From Bdellovibrio sp. KM01 (lineage in GTDB: Bacteria; Bdellovibrionota; Bdellovibrionia; Bdellovibrionales; Bdellovibrionaceae), in NCBI RefSeq assembly GCF_013752535.1, contig NZ_CP058348.1:3596001-3660000 (forward strand): a stretch of 64,000 nt of DNA, given 5' to 3'. The notes beneath the pieces were generated by a model. That model saw only the letters and a program-made list of their open reading frames with translations, had not been told where the DNA came from and did not search any database. Position numbers and translations under genes: made by a program. Position 1 is the stretch's first letter. Every line of letters starts with the position of its first letter. Below, in pieces: positions 16,404-24,697 of the stretch.

Positions 16404-17667
16404 AGTTCTCTTTATGATGACTGGCTCCATCGCTTGCTACAAAGCCTGTCAGGTGGTTTCGCGTCTGGTGCAAGCCGGTTGTGAGGTTCAAGTTGTGATG
16501 ACTCCTGCAGCTTTAAAGTTCGTTGGCAATGCCACGCTTGAAGGACTGACAGGAAAGCCTGTTGTCAGTGACATGTACTCGCAAGGCAATGTGATGGATC
16601 ACATCCATCTGATGCGCTGGGCGGATTTGATATTGGTGGCACCTGCCACGGCAAACTTTATCAATAAGGCAGCTCAAGGCATTGGTGACGACCTGGTATC
16701 CACTCTGTTCCTGGCTCATGATTTTAAAAAGCCTTTCTTGATTGCACCTGCGATGAATACTTCTATGTACCTTCATCCGGTGACACAAAAGTCTCTGCAA
16801 ACTTTGAAATCCTATGGGATAGAAATTCTGGATTCTGCTTCAGGCATTCTTGCTTGCGGTGAAGAAGGTTACGGTAAACTTTTAGATCCTGATGAGATTT
16901 TGAAAATTACTTTGGCTCACCTGCCCAGGAAAGCTCCAGAGGCCGAGAACACAGAACAAGCTTTGGCTCCCCGTTCATCCGAACTTTCCAAAGTGAAAGT
17001 TCTAGTGACGGCCGGCGGCACGCAAGAACCCATCGACACAGTTCGCACCATTACCAATCTAAGTTCTGGTCGCACGGGAATTTCTTTGGCGGAGTACTTA
17101 AGCCAAATGGGTTTTGATGTGACGTTGATTCAAGCCCACGGTACGGCGAAGGCTGAGCACGTAAATCACCGTGATTACTTCACAAGCTTTGCGAGCCTAG
17201 ATTCTCAACTTAAAAAATATTTGTCAGAGGATGAATACACCCATGTCATTCATGCCGCTGCCGTCAGCGACTATTCTGTGGATTCCATCGAAGTCGATGG
17301 CAAAAACTATCGCCCACTGGAAGTAAAAAAAGTCAGCTCGGATGCTGAAGGAATGAATATTCACCTTAAGCGCAATCACAAGATCGTGGATCGCCTGAAA
17401 GAATATTCTAAAAACAAGGACGTGAAAGTTGTGGCATTTAAACTGACCAGCCACGCGACACTGGAACAAAAGAAAGCCGCTGTGGATAAGCTCTTCAAAG
17501 CTTCCCACGCTGATTTCGTTGTTCACAATGATTTGACAGATATTGATATTGTAAATCGCACTCACAAGTTCACCCTGTACAACCATCAAAGCTTTATTGC
17601 CTGTGAGAACCTGGATCAGCTGACAAGTGAGTTGATTCGCGTGATGCTACCAAAGGATAACCTATGA
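16390..17667 (+). CDS. coaBC: Phosphopantothenoylcysteine synthetase/decarboxylase
   Basis: A bifunctional enzyme that ligates cysteine to 4'-phosphopantothenate and decarboxylates the product, giving 4'-phosphopantetheine. The N-terminal CoaC flavoprotein has [10 protein letters not shown], the active-site His in [12 protein letters not shown], and APAMNTSMY. The CoaB half begins near residue 205 with [16 protein letters not shown] and includes [18 protein letters not shown] and VHNDLTD. I chose the ATG at 16390; an in-frame TTG lies at 16384. The start overlaps panC and the stop overlaps coaX by four bases, so the operon is tightly coupled. Confidence 0.95.
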   Translation: MSKSKVLFMMTGSIACYKACQVVSRLVQAGCEVQVVMTPAALKFVGNATLEGLTGKPVVSDMYSQGNVMDHIHLMRWADLILVAPATANFINKAAQGIGDDLVSTLFLAHDFKKPFLIAPAMNTSMYLHPVTQKSLQTLKSYGIEILDSASGILACGEEGYGKLLDPDEILKITLAHLPRKAPEAENTEQALAPRSSELSKVKVLVTAGGTQEPIDTVRTITNLSSGRTGISLAEYLSQMGFDVTLIQAHGTAKAEHVNHRDYFTSFASLDSQLKKYLSEDEYTHVIHAAAVSDYSVDSIEVDGKNYRPLEVKKVSSDAEGMNIHLKRNHKIVDRLKEYSKNKDVKVVAFKLTSHATLEQKKAAVDKLFKASHADFVVHNDLTDIDIVNRTHKFTLYNHQSFIACENLDQLTSELIRVMLPKDNL

Positions 17668-18434
17668 TTTTATGTCTTGATGTGGGTAACACCCAAATCT
17701 TTGCAGGACTCTTTGATAAGGACAAAATGGTGATGTCTTTCCGTAAGAACTCTAAAAGCGGAGCTTCTTCGGATGAAACGGGCATCTTCTTGCGCACGGC
17801 TATTCGTGAAAACGGTTACGACCCCGCACAAGTAAAACAAATTGCGATCTGCTCGGTAGTGCCAGAAGTGATTTATTCTCTGCGTGGTGCCTGCATGAAA
17901 TACTTCAATATCAATCCCTTCATCCTGCAAGCAGGAGTTAAAACGGGTTTACGCGTGAAGTATCGAAACCCTTTGGAAGTGGGCGCCGATCGTATCGCAA
18001 ATTCCATCGCAGGAACACACCTGTATCCGAATAAGAACCTGATCATCGTGGATCTGGGCACGGCGACAACATTCTGTGCTGTTTCTAAAGAGAAAGATTA
18101 CTTAGGTGGCTCCATCGTGTCGGGCCTTCGTCTGTGCATGGAGGCTTTGGAAAGTAAGACAGCCAAGTTGCCATCGGTTGAAATCGTTCCCATGCACGAG
18201 GCTTTAGGTCGCACCACAATTGAAAGTATTCAATCTGGTTTGTACTACGGTCACTTGGGCACGATGAAGGAAATCATTGGTCGCATCACACGTGAATGTT
18301 TTCAGGATGAAAAGCCTTTCGTTATCGGCACAGGTGGGTTCTCTTCCTTATTTGAAAAAGAAAAAGTTTTCGACGTTATTATCCCTGACTTAGTTTTAAA
18401 AGGAATGCTGATCGCACTTCAGCATAATGCTTAG
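17664..18434 (+). CDS. coaX: Type III pantothenate kinase
   Basis: It phosphorylates pantothenate, the entry step of coenzyme A synthesis, with an ASKHA-fold enzyme that is insensitive to CoA feedback in characterised members. Motifs: phosphate-1 [13 protein letters not shown] (residues 4-16), [21 protein letters not shown] and [10 protein letters not shown]. The length of 256 residues is typical. It overlaps coaBC by four bases and precedes panD by eight. Its presence means the operon carries its own pantothenate kinase without a CoaA-type enzyme. Confidence 0.95.
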   Translation: MILCLDVGNTQIFAGLFDKDKMVMSFRKNSKSGASSDETGIFLRTAIRENGYDPAQVKQIAICSVVPEVIYSLRGACMKYFNINPFILQAGVKTGLRVKYRNPLEVGADRIANSIAGTHLYPNKNLIIVDLGTATTFCAVSKEKDYLGGSIVSGLRLCMEALESKTAKLPSVEIVPMHEALGRTTIESIQSGLYYGHLGTMKEIIGRITRECFQDEKPFVIGTGGFSSLFEKEKVFDVIIPDLVLKGMLIALQHNA

Positions 18435-18442
18435 AGGTTATT

Positions 18443-18829
18443 ATGAATGTATCACTACTTAGAACCAAAATTCACAGAGCCACAGTTACAGAATCAGATC
18501 TAAACTATGAAGGTTCGATCAGCATCTGCCCGGATCTGATCAAAGCCTCTGGTTTATTGATGAACGAACGCGTGGATATCTATAACTGCAATAACGGCGC
18601 ACGCTTCTCCACTTACGTAATCTTAGGCGACAAAGGCGACATCTGCCTAAACGGCGCAGCTGCTCGCCACGTTCAAAAAGGTGATCTGGTGATCATCTGC
18701 TCTTACTGCGGTCTTTCCATGGAAGAAGCTAAAAAATTCGAACCAACAGTAGTCTTCGTGGACGAAAAAAACCGCGTAAAAGAAAAACGCGCCGAATCCC
18801 ACAAAAACAATAAAAAGAAAAACAAGTAA
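18443..18829 (+). CDS. panD: Aspartate 1-decarboxylase, pyruvoyl-type
   Basis: It makes beta-alanine from aspartate for pantothenate. The proenzyme cleaves itself between Gly24 and Ser25 in NYEGSISI to form the pyruvoyl group. INGAAAR-like LNGAAARHVQKGD and the closing VVFVDEKN are present. The tail after residue 115 is lysine-rich (KKKNK) and a little longer than usual. It ends the coenzyme A operon and is followed by a strong terminator. Confidence 0.95.
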   Translation: MNVSLLRTKIHRATVTESDLNYEGSISICPDLIKASGLLMNERVDIYNCNNGARFSTYVILGDKGDICLNGAAARHVQKGDLVIICSYCGLSMEEAKKFEPTVVFVDEKNRVKEKRAESHKNNKKKNK

Positions 18830-18842
18830 AAGGTCGCGCCAG

Positions 18843-18867
18843 TCCCGGGCTCTCACCCGGGATTTTT
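18843..18867 (+). terminator. Rho-independent terminator of the coenzyme A operon
   Basis: TCCCGGG (18843-18849) and CCCGGGA (18856-18862) form a GC-rich stem with a six-base loop, followed by five T. It lies just after panD and at the 3' end of the convergent secreted-protein gene. Confidence 0.88.
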
Positions 18868-19919
18868 CATTTCTTACCTAGAATTGTCGAAAATGGCGAT
18901 GATGTCGTACCTTCAGATGCAAAATACTGGCAAGAAAATTGAATTTCACCATATCTCACAATCATTCTTAAATTACTTTTACAAATTGGATTATCTGCAA
19001 AGATCACCGTCGATACGACAGTTTCATCCCTTCCTTTATCAGTAGCCTTTGATCTTAAAATCTGCACAACAGTTTTTCGACCATTTGTTTCTTCACCGCA
19101 GTTATTTGGCTCTGTGATGACAAACTTCAAACGCAAAACCGAGTTGTAATCTTCCTGGAAGTATATAGACCCTTCCATGGGATTTCCCCCCACACTGGTT
19201 TCATAGGTCATCAAATTTTCATCTTGGAAAAGACGTGATCCTGCTATTTGCGCGCCAAATTGTCCCGTTCCATTTGAAGCGTCACATGCAAACAGGTCTC
19301 GGATACCAAACTGTGAACCAATTTTCCCTTTACGCTTCGCCACGCTGACCAGAGAGGTTGCAACCGCATCCAAAAGATCCCTGCCTGATTTAAAAGGACC
19401 GATCTTTTCGTTATCCGTTACTGCTCTACCCTCAAACAGCACCTTATGTTCAAATTCATGAGTTATCAGGAATAAAACTTGGACCGGAGCCATGGTACGC
19501 ATTGAATCCCTATGAAATTCAATCGCTCCCTCGGGGCCTAAGCTCGTTCTAGCAGCCACCGACATTGCTTTGCCATCGGGTCCTTGAACATATAATGGCT
19601 CCTCTCGTAAAACAAAGTCAGTCGGTTTATCTCCACTACTTAGCGTCAGAATCTGATGTCCCACTTTAAAAAAGAAATCACGACAGAACTGAACCTGCTC
19701 CACAGACAACCTGTTTGATTGACAGAACTTCTCTTTTTCCTCGGGCTGGTTCAAAACAAATTTCATTGTCGCGTTCATAGATTCCCGAGTCGCGCGTAAA
19801 AATTCAAAAACAGGATCTCCACCATTTCCTACAACAGTACCAGATGCATGCCCCTGCTGAACATGCACCAGCAAAATGGCCACGATCAGACAAATTGACT
19901 TAAGAATTTGATTCTTCAT
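18867..19919 (-). CDS. Exported protein with an HExxH motif, possible metallopeptidase
   Basis: A 350-residue protein with a signal peptide cleaved about residue 26 (QQGHAS) and a GNGGDP segment at the mature N-terminus. Residues 152-160 read LITHEFEHK, an HExxH zinc motif with His154, Glu155 and His158, set in a hydrophobic helix as in metallopeptidases; a third ligand could not be fixed. Several cysteines suggest disulphides. The ATG at 19919 lies within the end of the regulator gene, so the two are coupled. An in-frame TTG at 19931 is a weaker start. No named family is recognised. Confidence 0.7.
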   Translation of the reverse strand: MKNQILKSICLIVAILLVHVQQGHASGTVVGNGGDPVFEFLRATRESMNATMKFVLNQPEEKEKFCQSNRLSVEQVQFCRDFFFKVGHQILTLSSGDKPTDFVLREEPLYVQGPDGKAMSVAARTSLGPEGAIEFHRDSMRTMAPVQVLFLITHEFEHKVLFEGRAVTDNEKIGPFKSGRDLLDAVATSLVSVAKRKGKIGSQFGIRDLFACDASNGTGQFGAQIAGSRLFQDENLMTYETSVGGNPMEGSIYFQEDYNSVLRLKFVITEPNNCGEETNGRKTVVQILRSKATDKGRDETVVSTVIFADNPICKSNLRMIVRYGEIQFSCQYFASEGTTSSPFSTILGKK

Positions 19920-20736
19920 GAATCGCCCCAATTGGAGTTAGATGAATTGCCACTTGAACTAACGAGTCCTTACCTTGCGGATTATTCTCGATAAACTCCA
20001 ACAACTGCTGTTGAAAGGAGTCGACCAGGCCCCGCAGTTCATCCATTTTGTTTTTATCGACCGAAACCAACACTGTAGCGGACTTGCGTCGATGCGATGG
20101 CAATACCGAAATTCCCCGATGAGCAATATCGAGTGCTTTTTTATGAAAAGACCGGATATTTTCATTGGGAATTTCATTCGTCGTTGCCACAGCACTTTCC
20201 TCAGGAACAATTTTTCCTTCAGGAGTTCGTCGCCAGAAGCCTTCTCGAATCAAAAAGTCTACAGACTTTTGAATTCTCTCCGGACTTACAATACCTGAAA
20301 GCATTCTGTGCAAATTTTTAGGATCCGAAGAAAAACCCTTCAAATTCACCAAATCCTTCACATAGGGATTAACCCAGTCGGAAAGAATATGGTTCTTTGC
20401 AATACGCTTAACAGGAATTTTCTCTTCTGTAGAATTCGAAACTACCTTCAGAACATTTCCCAATAATTGCTTATCGAGATAATCTTGTTCAATTTTGGTA
20501 AGTTTAAAAACTACACACAAAGCTGGCAGATTATCACGAGTCACTTGGCGGTGCCCGTTGATGATCTGAGAAACCAGAGTCTGCGACAAGCCACTCACCC
20601 GTTGAGTGCGTTGACGTAAACTGAAAGATCCGGTTTTCTTATAGTATTCAAAAAGAGCCCGAAGGAACTTCGCTGGTTCCCCATAGTCAAAGACCACGGG
20701 GCGCACGAGTTCCACAGTTTGGTTTTGGGATCTCAC
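19900..20736 (-). CDS. TIGR02147-type regulatory protein (DUF4423-like)
   Basis: A 278-residue cytoplasmic protein. Residues 20-85 look like a helix-turn-helix: FLRALFEYYKKTGSFSLRQR, then LSQTLVSQIINGHRQVTRDN in the recognition position. The rest matches the TIGR02147 pattern known from Fibrobacter and Bdellovibrio, including ILSDWVNPYVKDLVNL and FHKKALDIAHRGISVLP. Such proteins are thought to regulate transcription, but I know of no proven target. It overlaps both neighbours, each an exported-protein gene, by 4 and 20 bases, so regulator and secreted products are made together. Confidence 0.82.
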   Translation of the reverse strand: MRSQNQTVELVRPVVFDYGEPAKFLRALFEYYKKTGSFSLRQRTQRVSGLSQTLVSQIINGHRQVTRDNLPALCVVFKLTKIEQDYLDKQLLGNVLKVVSNSTEEKIPVKRIAKNHILSDWVNPYVKDLVNLKGFSSDPKNLHRMLSGIVSPERIQKSVDFLIREGFWRRTPEGKIVPEESAVATTNEIPNENIRSFHKKALDIAHRGISVLPSHRRKSATVLVSVDKNKMDELRGLVDSFQQQLLEFIENNPQGKDSLVQVAIHLTPIGAIHEESNS

Positions 20737-21332
20737 TTATAAGTTCCCAAGAACTTACAGCTGATATCGACGTTAAGAAGAGGTTGCCCCGTAACGTCGT
20801 CAGTAATTTCCATGCTTGCGGGACCCATTTCGTCGTCATTAAATACCGGGGTTTTTCCATTCACAGAAGTTTTCTTCCAACGTGTCACCGGATCCGAACT
20901 AAATGGATCATTACTTTGCATGCAAGCCACTTGGCCATCATCGTAACATGGCTGAATCGGCCCACCGTCATTTTTATGTTTACAGTAGCCGCCCGCCACG
21001 CCCATGCATGTGAACTGACGTGCTTCAATCCCTGTAGCTCCTGGGATTTCCCGAGACGCGTGGGAATAGTAAAAATTCAAATTGGCAAAGGCAGTACCAT
21101 GCTTAGCATCGATTTTAATTTTCATTTGTGTCTGACCCATAGTTTCATCGAAGGGTTTTGTCGTCCCGCCTGATGAAGGAAGGCGCACAACAGAAAGCTC
21201 TTGAGACTGAGTACTCTCCGTGCCACTTAAACGATCTTTAATTTTTGCAGTACATGTGAATTTATCCGCGACAACGGCGTGAGAAGTGCTCGCGCCAAGA
21301 ATAAGTAAAGAAGCTAATACTAGGTGTTTCAT
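20733..21332 (-). CDS. Exported protein of unknown function
   Basis: A 199-residue protein with a signal peptide cleaved about residue 19 (STSHA). The mature part has six or seven cysteines spaced for disulphides (FTCTAKI, FTCMGVAGGYCKHK, QPCYDDGQVACMQS, ISCKFLG) and mostly polar beta-type sequence. I know no family. The ATG at 21332 has AAGGAC eight bases upstream; an in-frame start at 21347 is less likely. It opens a three-gene operon and overlaps the TIGR02147 gene by four bases. Confidence 0.72.
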   Translation of the reverse strand: MKHLVLASLLILGASTSHAVVADKFTCTAKIKDRLSGTESTQSQELSVVRLPSSGGTTKPFDETMGQTQMKIKIDAKHGTAFANLNFYYSHASREIPGATGIEARQFTCMGVAGGYCKHKNDGGPIQPCYDDGQVACMQSNDPFSSDPVTRWKKTSVNGKTPVFNDDEMGPASMEITDDVTGQPLLNVDISCKFLGTYK

Positions 21333-21387
21333 TTGATGTCCTTCCAAATTGTTTAATTCAAAAACGATTTCGACGTCGATGAAGAAA

Positions 21388-21489
21388 CTATTGCAGGATA
21401 TTCTTGCGTAGCCAAGAGGGGCTGGTCATCAAAATGATTGCATATGTAATCACCGCGGCAATGACGTACAAAGGGATATTGACATAGAA
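21388..21489 (-). other. Hydrophobic open segment in frame after the DUF523 stop
   Basis: After the TAA of the DUF523 gene the same frame stays open for 33 codons and encodes a membrane-like helix (IPLYVIAAVITYAIILM) followed by a positively charged end (SWLRKNILQ). It has no ATG in frame before the helix and no good ribosome site; TTG and GTG codons exist. It may be chance, a read-through tail or a remnant. Confidence 0.25.
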
Positions 21490-21909
21490 TTAGTCGATGG
21501 ATTCGACTTCGATACCGGCGTTCAATAGCATTTCGGCAAGGACGCCGTTACCTTCGATGGTTTTTCCGCTGTAGGTGCCGTCATAGATGCGGCCGCAGCC
21601 ACACATGGGGGATTTGGATTTTAACATGGCTTCTTTCACGCCGAATTTCAGCGCGATTTCCAAGGCTTTTTGAGCGCCGCACTTGTACTCAGCCGTCACA
21701 TCTTTGCCGTTTTTATCGATCACCTTGTCACCGATACGTTCAGCCGGTGTGCGGGGCGTGGAAAGCCCTCCCATTTCCTCCGGACAAACGGCGATAGTCA
21801 TCCCTTCCTCATGGAGGACGGTGACTTCTTCGCGCAGCTGATGCTTTCCATCATAGCGGCACGGTTTTCCGATTAGGCAGGCTGAAACTAGGATCTTTCC
21901 TTCGCTCAT
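21490..21909 (-). CDS. DUF523 family protein
   Basis: A 139-residue cytoplasmic protein with the cysteine-rich signatures of DUF523: VSACLIGKPCRYDGKH near the start, AVCPEEMGGLSTPR in the middle, and KSPMCGCGRIYDG later. The cysteines could bind a metal or iron-sulphur cluster. Function of the family is unknown to me. The ATG at 21907-21909 begins the conserved region; the frame stays open further upstream into the start of the divergent ABC-F gene and that part lacks similarity. It is divergent from the ABC-F gene. Confidence 0.83.
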   Translation of the reverse strand: MSEGKILVSACLIGKPCRYDGKHQLREEVTVLHEEGMTIAVCPEEMGGLSTPRTPAERIGDKVIDKNGKDVTAEYKCGAQKALEIALKFGVKEAMLKSKSPMCGCGRIYDGTYSGKTIEGNGVLAEMLLNAGIEVESID

Positions 21910-22018
21910 AAGGCGACAGTTATAGCACATCCTCCCATAAAAGAGGCCCACCATGCACATACTGCAGGATCGTCTAAAGTTTGGACAAAGTAAGTCCGTA
22001 CCTTTAGAATACCGGCCC

Positions 22019-23851
22019 ATGGGTATTACGTTATTGCAGTTACAGGATGGGCATAAGGCTTACGGGCCTAAGGTTCTTTTTGATCAAGCGACTTTCGCGA
22101 TCAATGAAGGCGAGCACGTGGGTGTTATTGGCCCCAATGGTGCGGGTAAAACCACTCTTTTTAAAATCCTGGTTGACCAAGAACACTTGGATGAAGGCAT
22201 TGTGACCAAGTCTCAGCAATTGCGCTTAGGCTACCTGGAACAAGAATCTGACTGGAATATCTCTGAAAAAGTCGAAGAATACCTGGATAAGAACTGCATC
22301 ACTCCCCTTTGGGAGTTAAAGCAATTCGGTATCAAGCTGGGTCTGACGGAAAGACATTTTCAATCCCATTTGAAGGAACTCAGCGGCGGCTTCCGCATGC
22401 GTGTGAAGCTTTTGTATCTGATCGGTCAAGAGCCGAACTTGTTATTGCTGGATGAACCCACGAACTTTTTGGATCTGGAAACTTTGTTAGTTCTGGAAAG
22501 CTTTCTGCAAGAATACAAGGGTGCCTTTCTGTTGATCTCGCATGATCGCGAATTCCTTCGTCGCGTTACTGATCACATCTTGGAAGTTGAAGCCGGCGAC
22601 ATCGTAAAATTTGCTGGAAACTTAGACGACTATTTCGAACAAAAAGCGATGTTGGCTGAATTACTACAGAAGCAGGCCATGAGCCAAGCTGCCAAGAAAA
22701 AATCCATCATGGACTTCGTCACACGTTTCGGTGCGAAAGCCACCAAAGCCCGTCAGGCCCAATCTCGCCTGAAAGCTTTGGAAAAAATGGAGACTATCGA
22801 AATCAAAGCGGCCCCGACCCACTCCCACATTCACATCCCACCTGCGAGTGCGACAGGAAAGGTGATTCTGGAAATCGAGAACGCTGATTGTGGATATGGC
22901 GACAAAGTTATTTTGAAAAACGTAAACCTGCGCCTGGAGCGCGGCAATCACTTGGGTATCGTGGGACTGAACGGTGCTGGCAAATCCACTTTGCTAAAAT
23001 CTTTGGGCGAGCAGATTCCGCTGGTGAAAGGTTCCATCAAATGGGGCCATCAAGTTAGTTTGTCATACTTTGCCCAGCATACGCCCGAGGCTTTAAATCC
23101 CGAACACACCGTGATCGAAGCGATGGCGACGTTGGCTCACAAAGACGTGATCCAACAAGACATCCTAAATATCGCGGGAAGCTTGTTGTTCAGCGGCGAT
23201 GCGATTCATAAAAAAGTAAAAGTCCTTTCCGGTGGTGAAAAGTCACGGGTAGCTTTAGGACAAATTCTTTTGCAAAAATCTCCGTTGTTGCTTCTGGACG
23301 AGCCAACGAATCACTTGGACTTCGATACCGTTGAAGCCTTAACGGGAGCTTTGGAAAAATACGAAGGCACGATCGTCACCGTCAGCCATGATCGTGGTTT
23401 TATCGGACGTGTTGCAAACAAGATCCTGGAAGTAAATCACGGGCTGCTTACACTTTATCCGGGCACTTATGACGAATATGTGTGGAGTCTTCAAAAGGGC
23501 TTCCTGTCTGAGCGAGTATTTAATGATGAAGCGACTCGCAAGCCGACATCCGGACAAACTTCGGATGAAGCGCCCAAATTTAACTACAAAGAAGAACGTA
23601 AACGCATTGAAGGCCTGATCAAGAAGGCACTGAAATTGATAGAGGATTCCGACAAACGGATCACCAGCCTGTCATTAAAACGAGACAGCTTGAACGAATC
23701 CCTTATTTCAGGCGCAGCGACGAACAGTGCTGCCACCGCCAAAGAACTGCACGAGATCAGTGGTCAAATTGAAGACCTTGAAAATCAAATGTTGCAGGCC
23801 ATGGAAGATCAACATCAATACGAACAAGAATTAAAGAACCTCATAGGATAA
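22019..23851 (+). CDS. ABC-F family ATPase, Uup-like
   Basis: A 610-residue soluble protein with two ABC domains and no membrane part, a translation factor or ribosome-protection type. Domain 1 (about 5-230) has GPNGAGKTT, LSGGFRMR and LLLDEPTNFLD; a linker at 215-290 carries a charged helix; domain 2 (about 290-520) has GLNGAGKST, LSGGEKSR and LLLDEPTNHLD. The C-terminal 80 residues form a predicted coiled coil, as in Uup, which binds branched DNA. I chose the ATG at 22019 because similarity begins there, although the frame is open to 21953. The lipoprotein gene begins three bases after its stop. Confidence 0.9.
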   Translation: MGITLLQLQDGHKAYGPKVLFDQATFAINEGEHVGVIGPNGAGKTTLFKILVDQEHLDEGIVTKSQQLRLGYLEQESDWNISEKVEEYLDKNCITPLWELKQFGIKLGLTERHFQSHLKELSGGFRMRVKLLYLIGQEPNLLLLDEPTNFLDLETLLVLESFLQEYKGAFLLISHDREFLRRVTDHILEVEAGDIVKFAGNLDDYFEQKAMLAELLQKQAMSQAAKKKSIMDFVTRFGAKATKARQAQSRLKALEKMETIEIKAAPTHSHIHIPPASATGKVILEIENADCGYGDKVILKNVNLRLERGNHLGIVGLNGAGKSTLLKSLGEQIPLVKGSIKWGHQVSLSYFAQHTPEALNPEHTVIEAMATLAHKDVIQQDILNIAGSLLFSGDAIHKKVKVLSGGEKSRVALGQILLQKSPLLLLDEPTNHLDFDTVEALTGALEKYEGTIVTVSHDRGFIGRVANKILEVNHGLLTLYPGTYDEYVWSLQKGFLSERVFNDEATRKPTSGQTSDEAPKFNYKEERKRIEGLIKKALKLIEDSDKRITSLSLKRDSLNESLISGAATNSAATAKELHEISGQIEDLENQMLQAMEDQHQYEQELKNLIG

Positions 23852-23853
23852 AT

Positions 23854-24654
23854 ATGAAAAAACTCATTGCTATCGCTTTTGTTTCCTCAATGTTTGTCGG
23901 CTGCGCCAGCCAACTTAAAAAAGACTGTGAATCTACGAACTGGTTTAAATACGGCGAAGAAGTCGCCTTGCGTGGGGACTGGCTGTCTTCCGACGCGAAA
24001 CTTCTGGCGTGCCGCAAAGAAGAGGCAGAAATCAGCGAATCTCAAGCAGACCTTGGGTTTAAAAGCGGCCGTCAAAAATATTGCACGGGAACTAACTCTT
24101 ACCTAGTTGGCAAATCTGGTGATGCTTTTTCCAAAGATCTTTGCGATACGCCGGCATTGAAATCGATTGTTTCTGATTACAACAAGGGGTTGCGCGACTA
24201 TTGCTCTAAAGCAAACGGATTCAATGCGGGTTCTTCCGGCAAGAAGTATAAAAATCTTTGCCCTGCGGATCTTGAAGCAGGTTTTTTGCCAGAATATAAA
24301 AAAGGCCGCTTGAAATACGTGGAAGCGCAAATCAAAAACTTGGAAAACCGTCAGCGTGACTTGCAATTGGCGATTGCCAACAAAAACACTCAAGTTGTAA
24401 CGGCACAAATGAACTTTATGTCGATGCAGAATCGTCGCAACGCTTTAGAAAGCCAAAAGTCCTTTGCACAATCCACAAACAATCTGGCAGACGTCGGTCG
24501 ATTGACTAACGAGATCCAAAATGCTGATTGGGATGTGAGTCGCGCCAGACAAGAGGTCGACAGAGCCAATGCCGAGAAAAGAAATTTGGAAGCAGAGATT
24601 GATCAAACCGCAAAAACCATCGCCGAATACCGCACAGAGATGGCAGGCCTGTAA
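23854..24654 (+). CDS. DUF2799-like lipoprotein with C-terminal coiled coil
   Basis: A 266-residue lipoprotein: signal residues 1-16 and lipobox FVGC (Cys17). Repeats of Cys, Trp and Gly at spacing typical of DUF2799 follow (CESTNWFKYGEE, LGFKSGRQKYCTG, YNKGLRDYCSKANGFNAGSS, FLPEYKKGRLKYVE), then a charged coiled coil from about 145 to 265. DUF2799 proteins are outer-membrane or periplasmic lipoproteins of unknown role. The coiled coil suggests oligomers. It is three bases after the ABC-F gene. Confidence 0.8.
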   Translation: MKKLIAIAFVSSMFVGCASQLKKDCESTNWFKYGEEVALRGDWLSSDAKLLACRKEEAEISESQADLGFKSGRQKYCTGTNSYLVGKSGDAFSKDLCDTPALKSIVSDYNKGLRDYCSKANGFNAGSSGKKYKNLCPADLEAGFLPEYKKGRLKYVEAQIKNLENRQRDLQLAIANKNTQVVTAQMNFMSMQNRRNALESQKSFAQSTNNLADVGRLTNEIQNADWDVSRARQEVDRANAEKRNLEAEIDQTAKTIAEYRTEMAGL

Positions 24655-24675
24655 GCCCTAACACGCCGCACCCCC

Positions 24676-24697
24676 AAAAGGTACGGCGTACCTTTTT
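24676..24697. terminator. Palindromic repeat serving as terminator, copy 1
   Basis: AAAAGGTAC and GTACCTTTT flank GGC, with T-run after. The same 21-base element, in reverse orientation, is at 52904-52924. It lies between the convergent lipoprotein gene and the next gene, so it can terminate both. Confidence 0.65.

Noticed and set aside
21953-22018. A 22-residue N-terminal extension of the ABC-F protein
   Set aside because: Family similarity starts at the ATG at 22019, and the extension would run into the divergent DUF523 start region.
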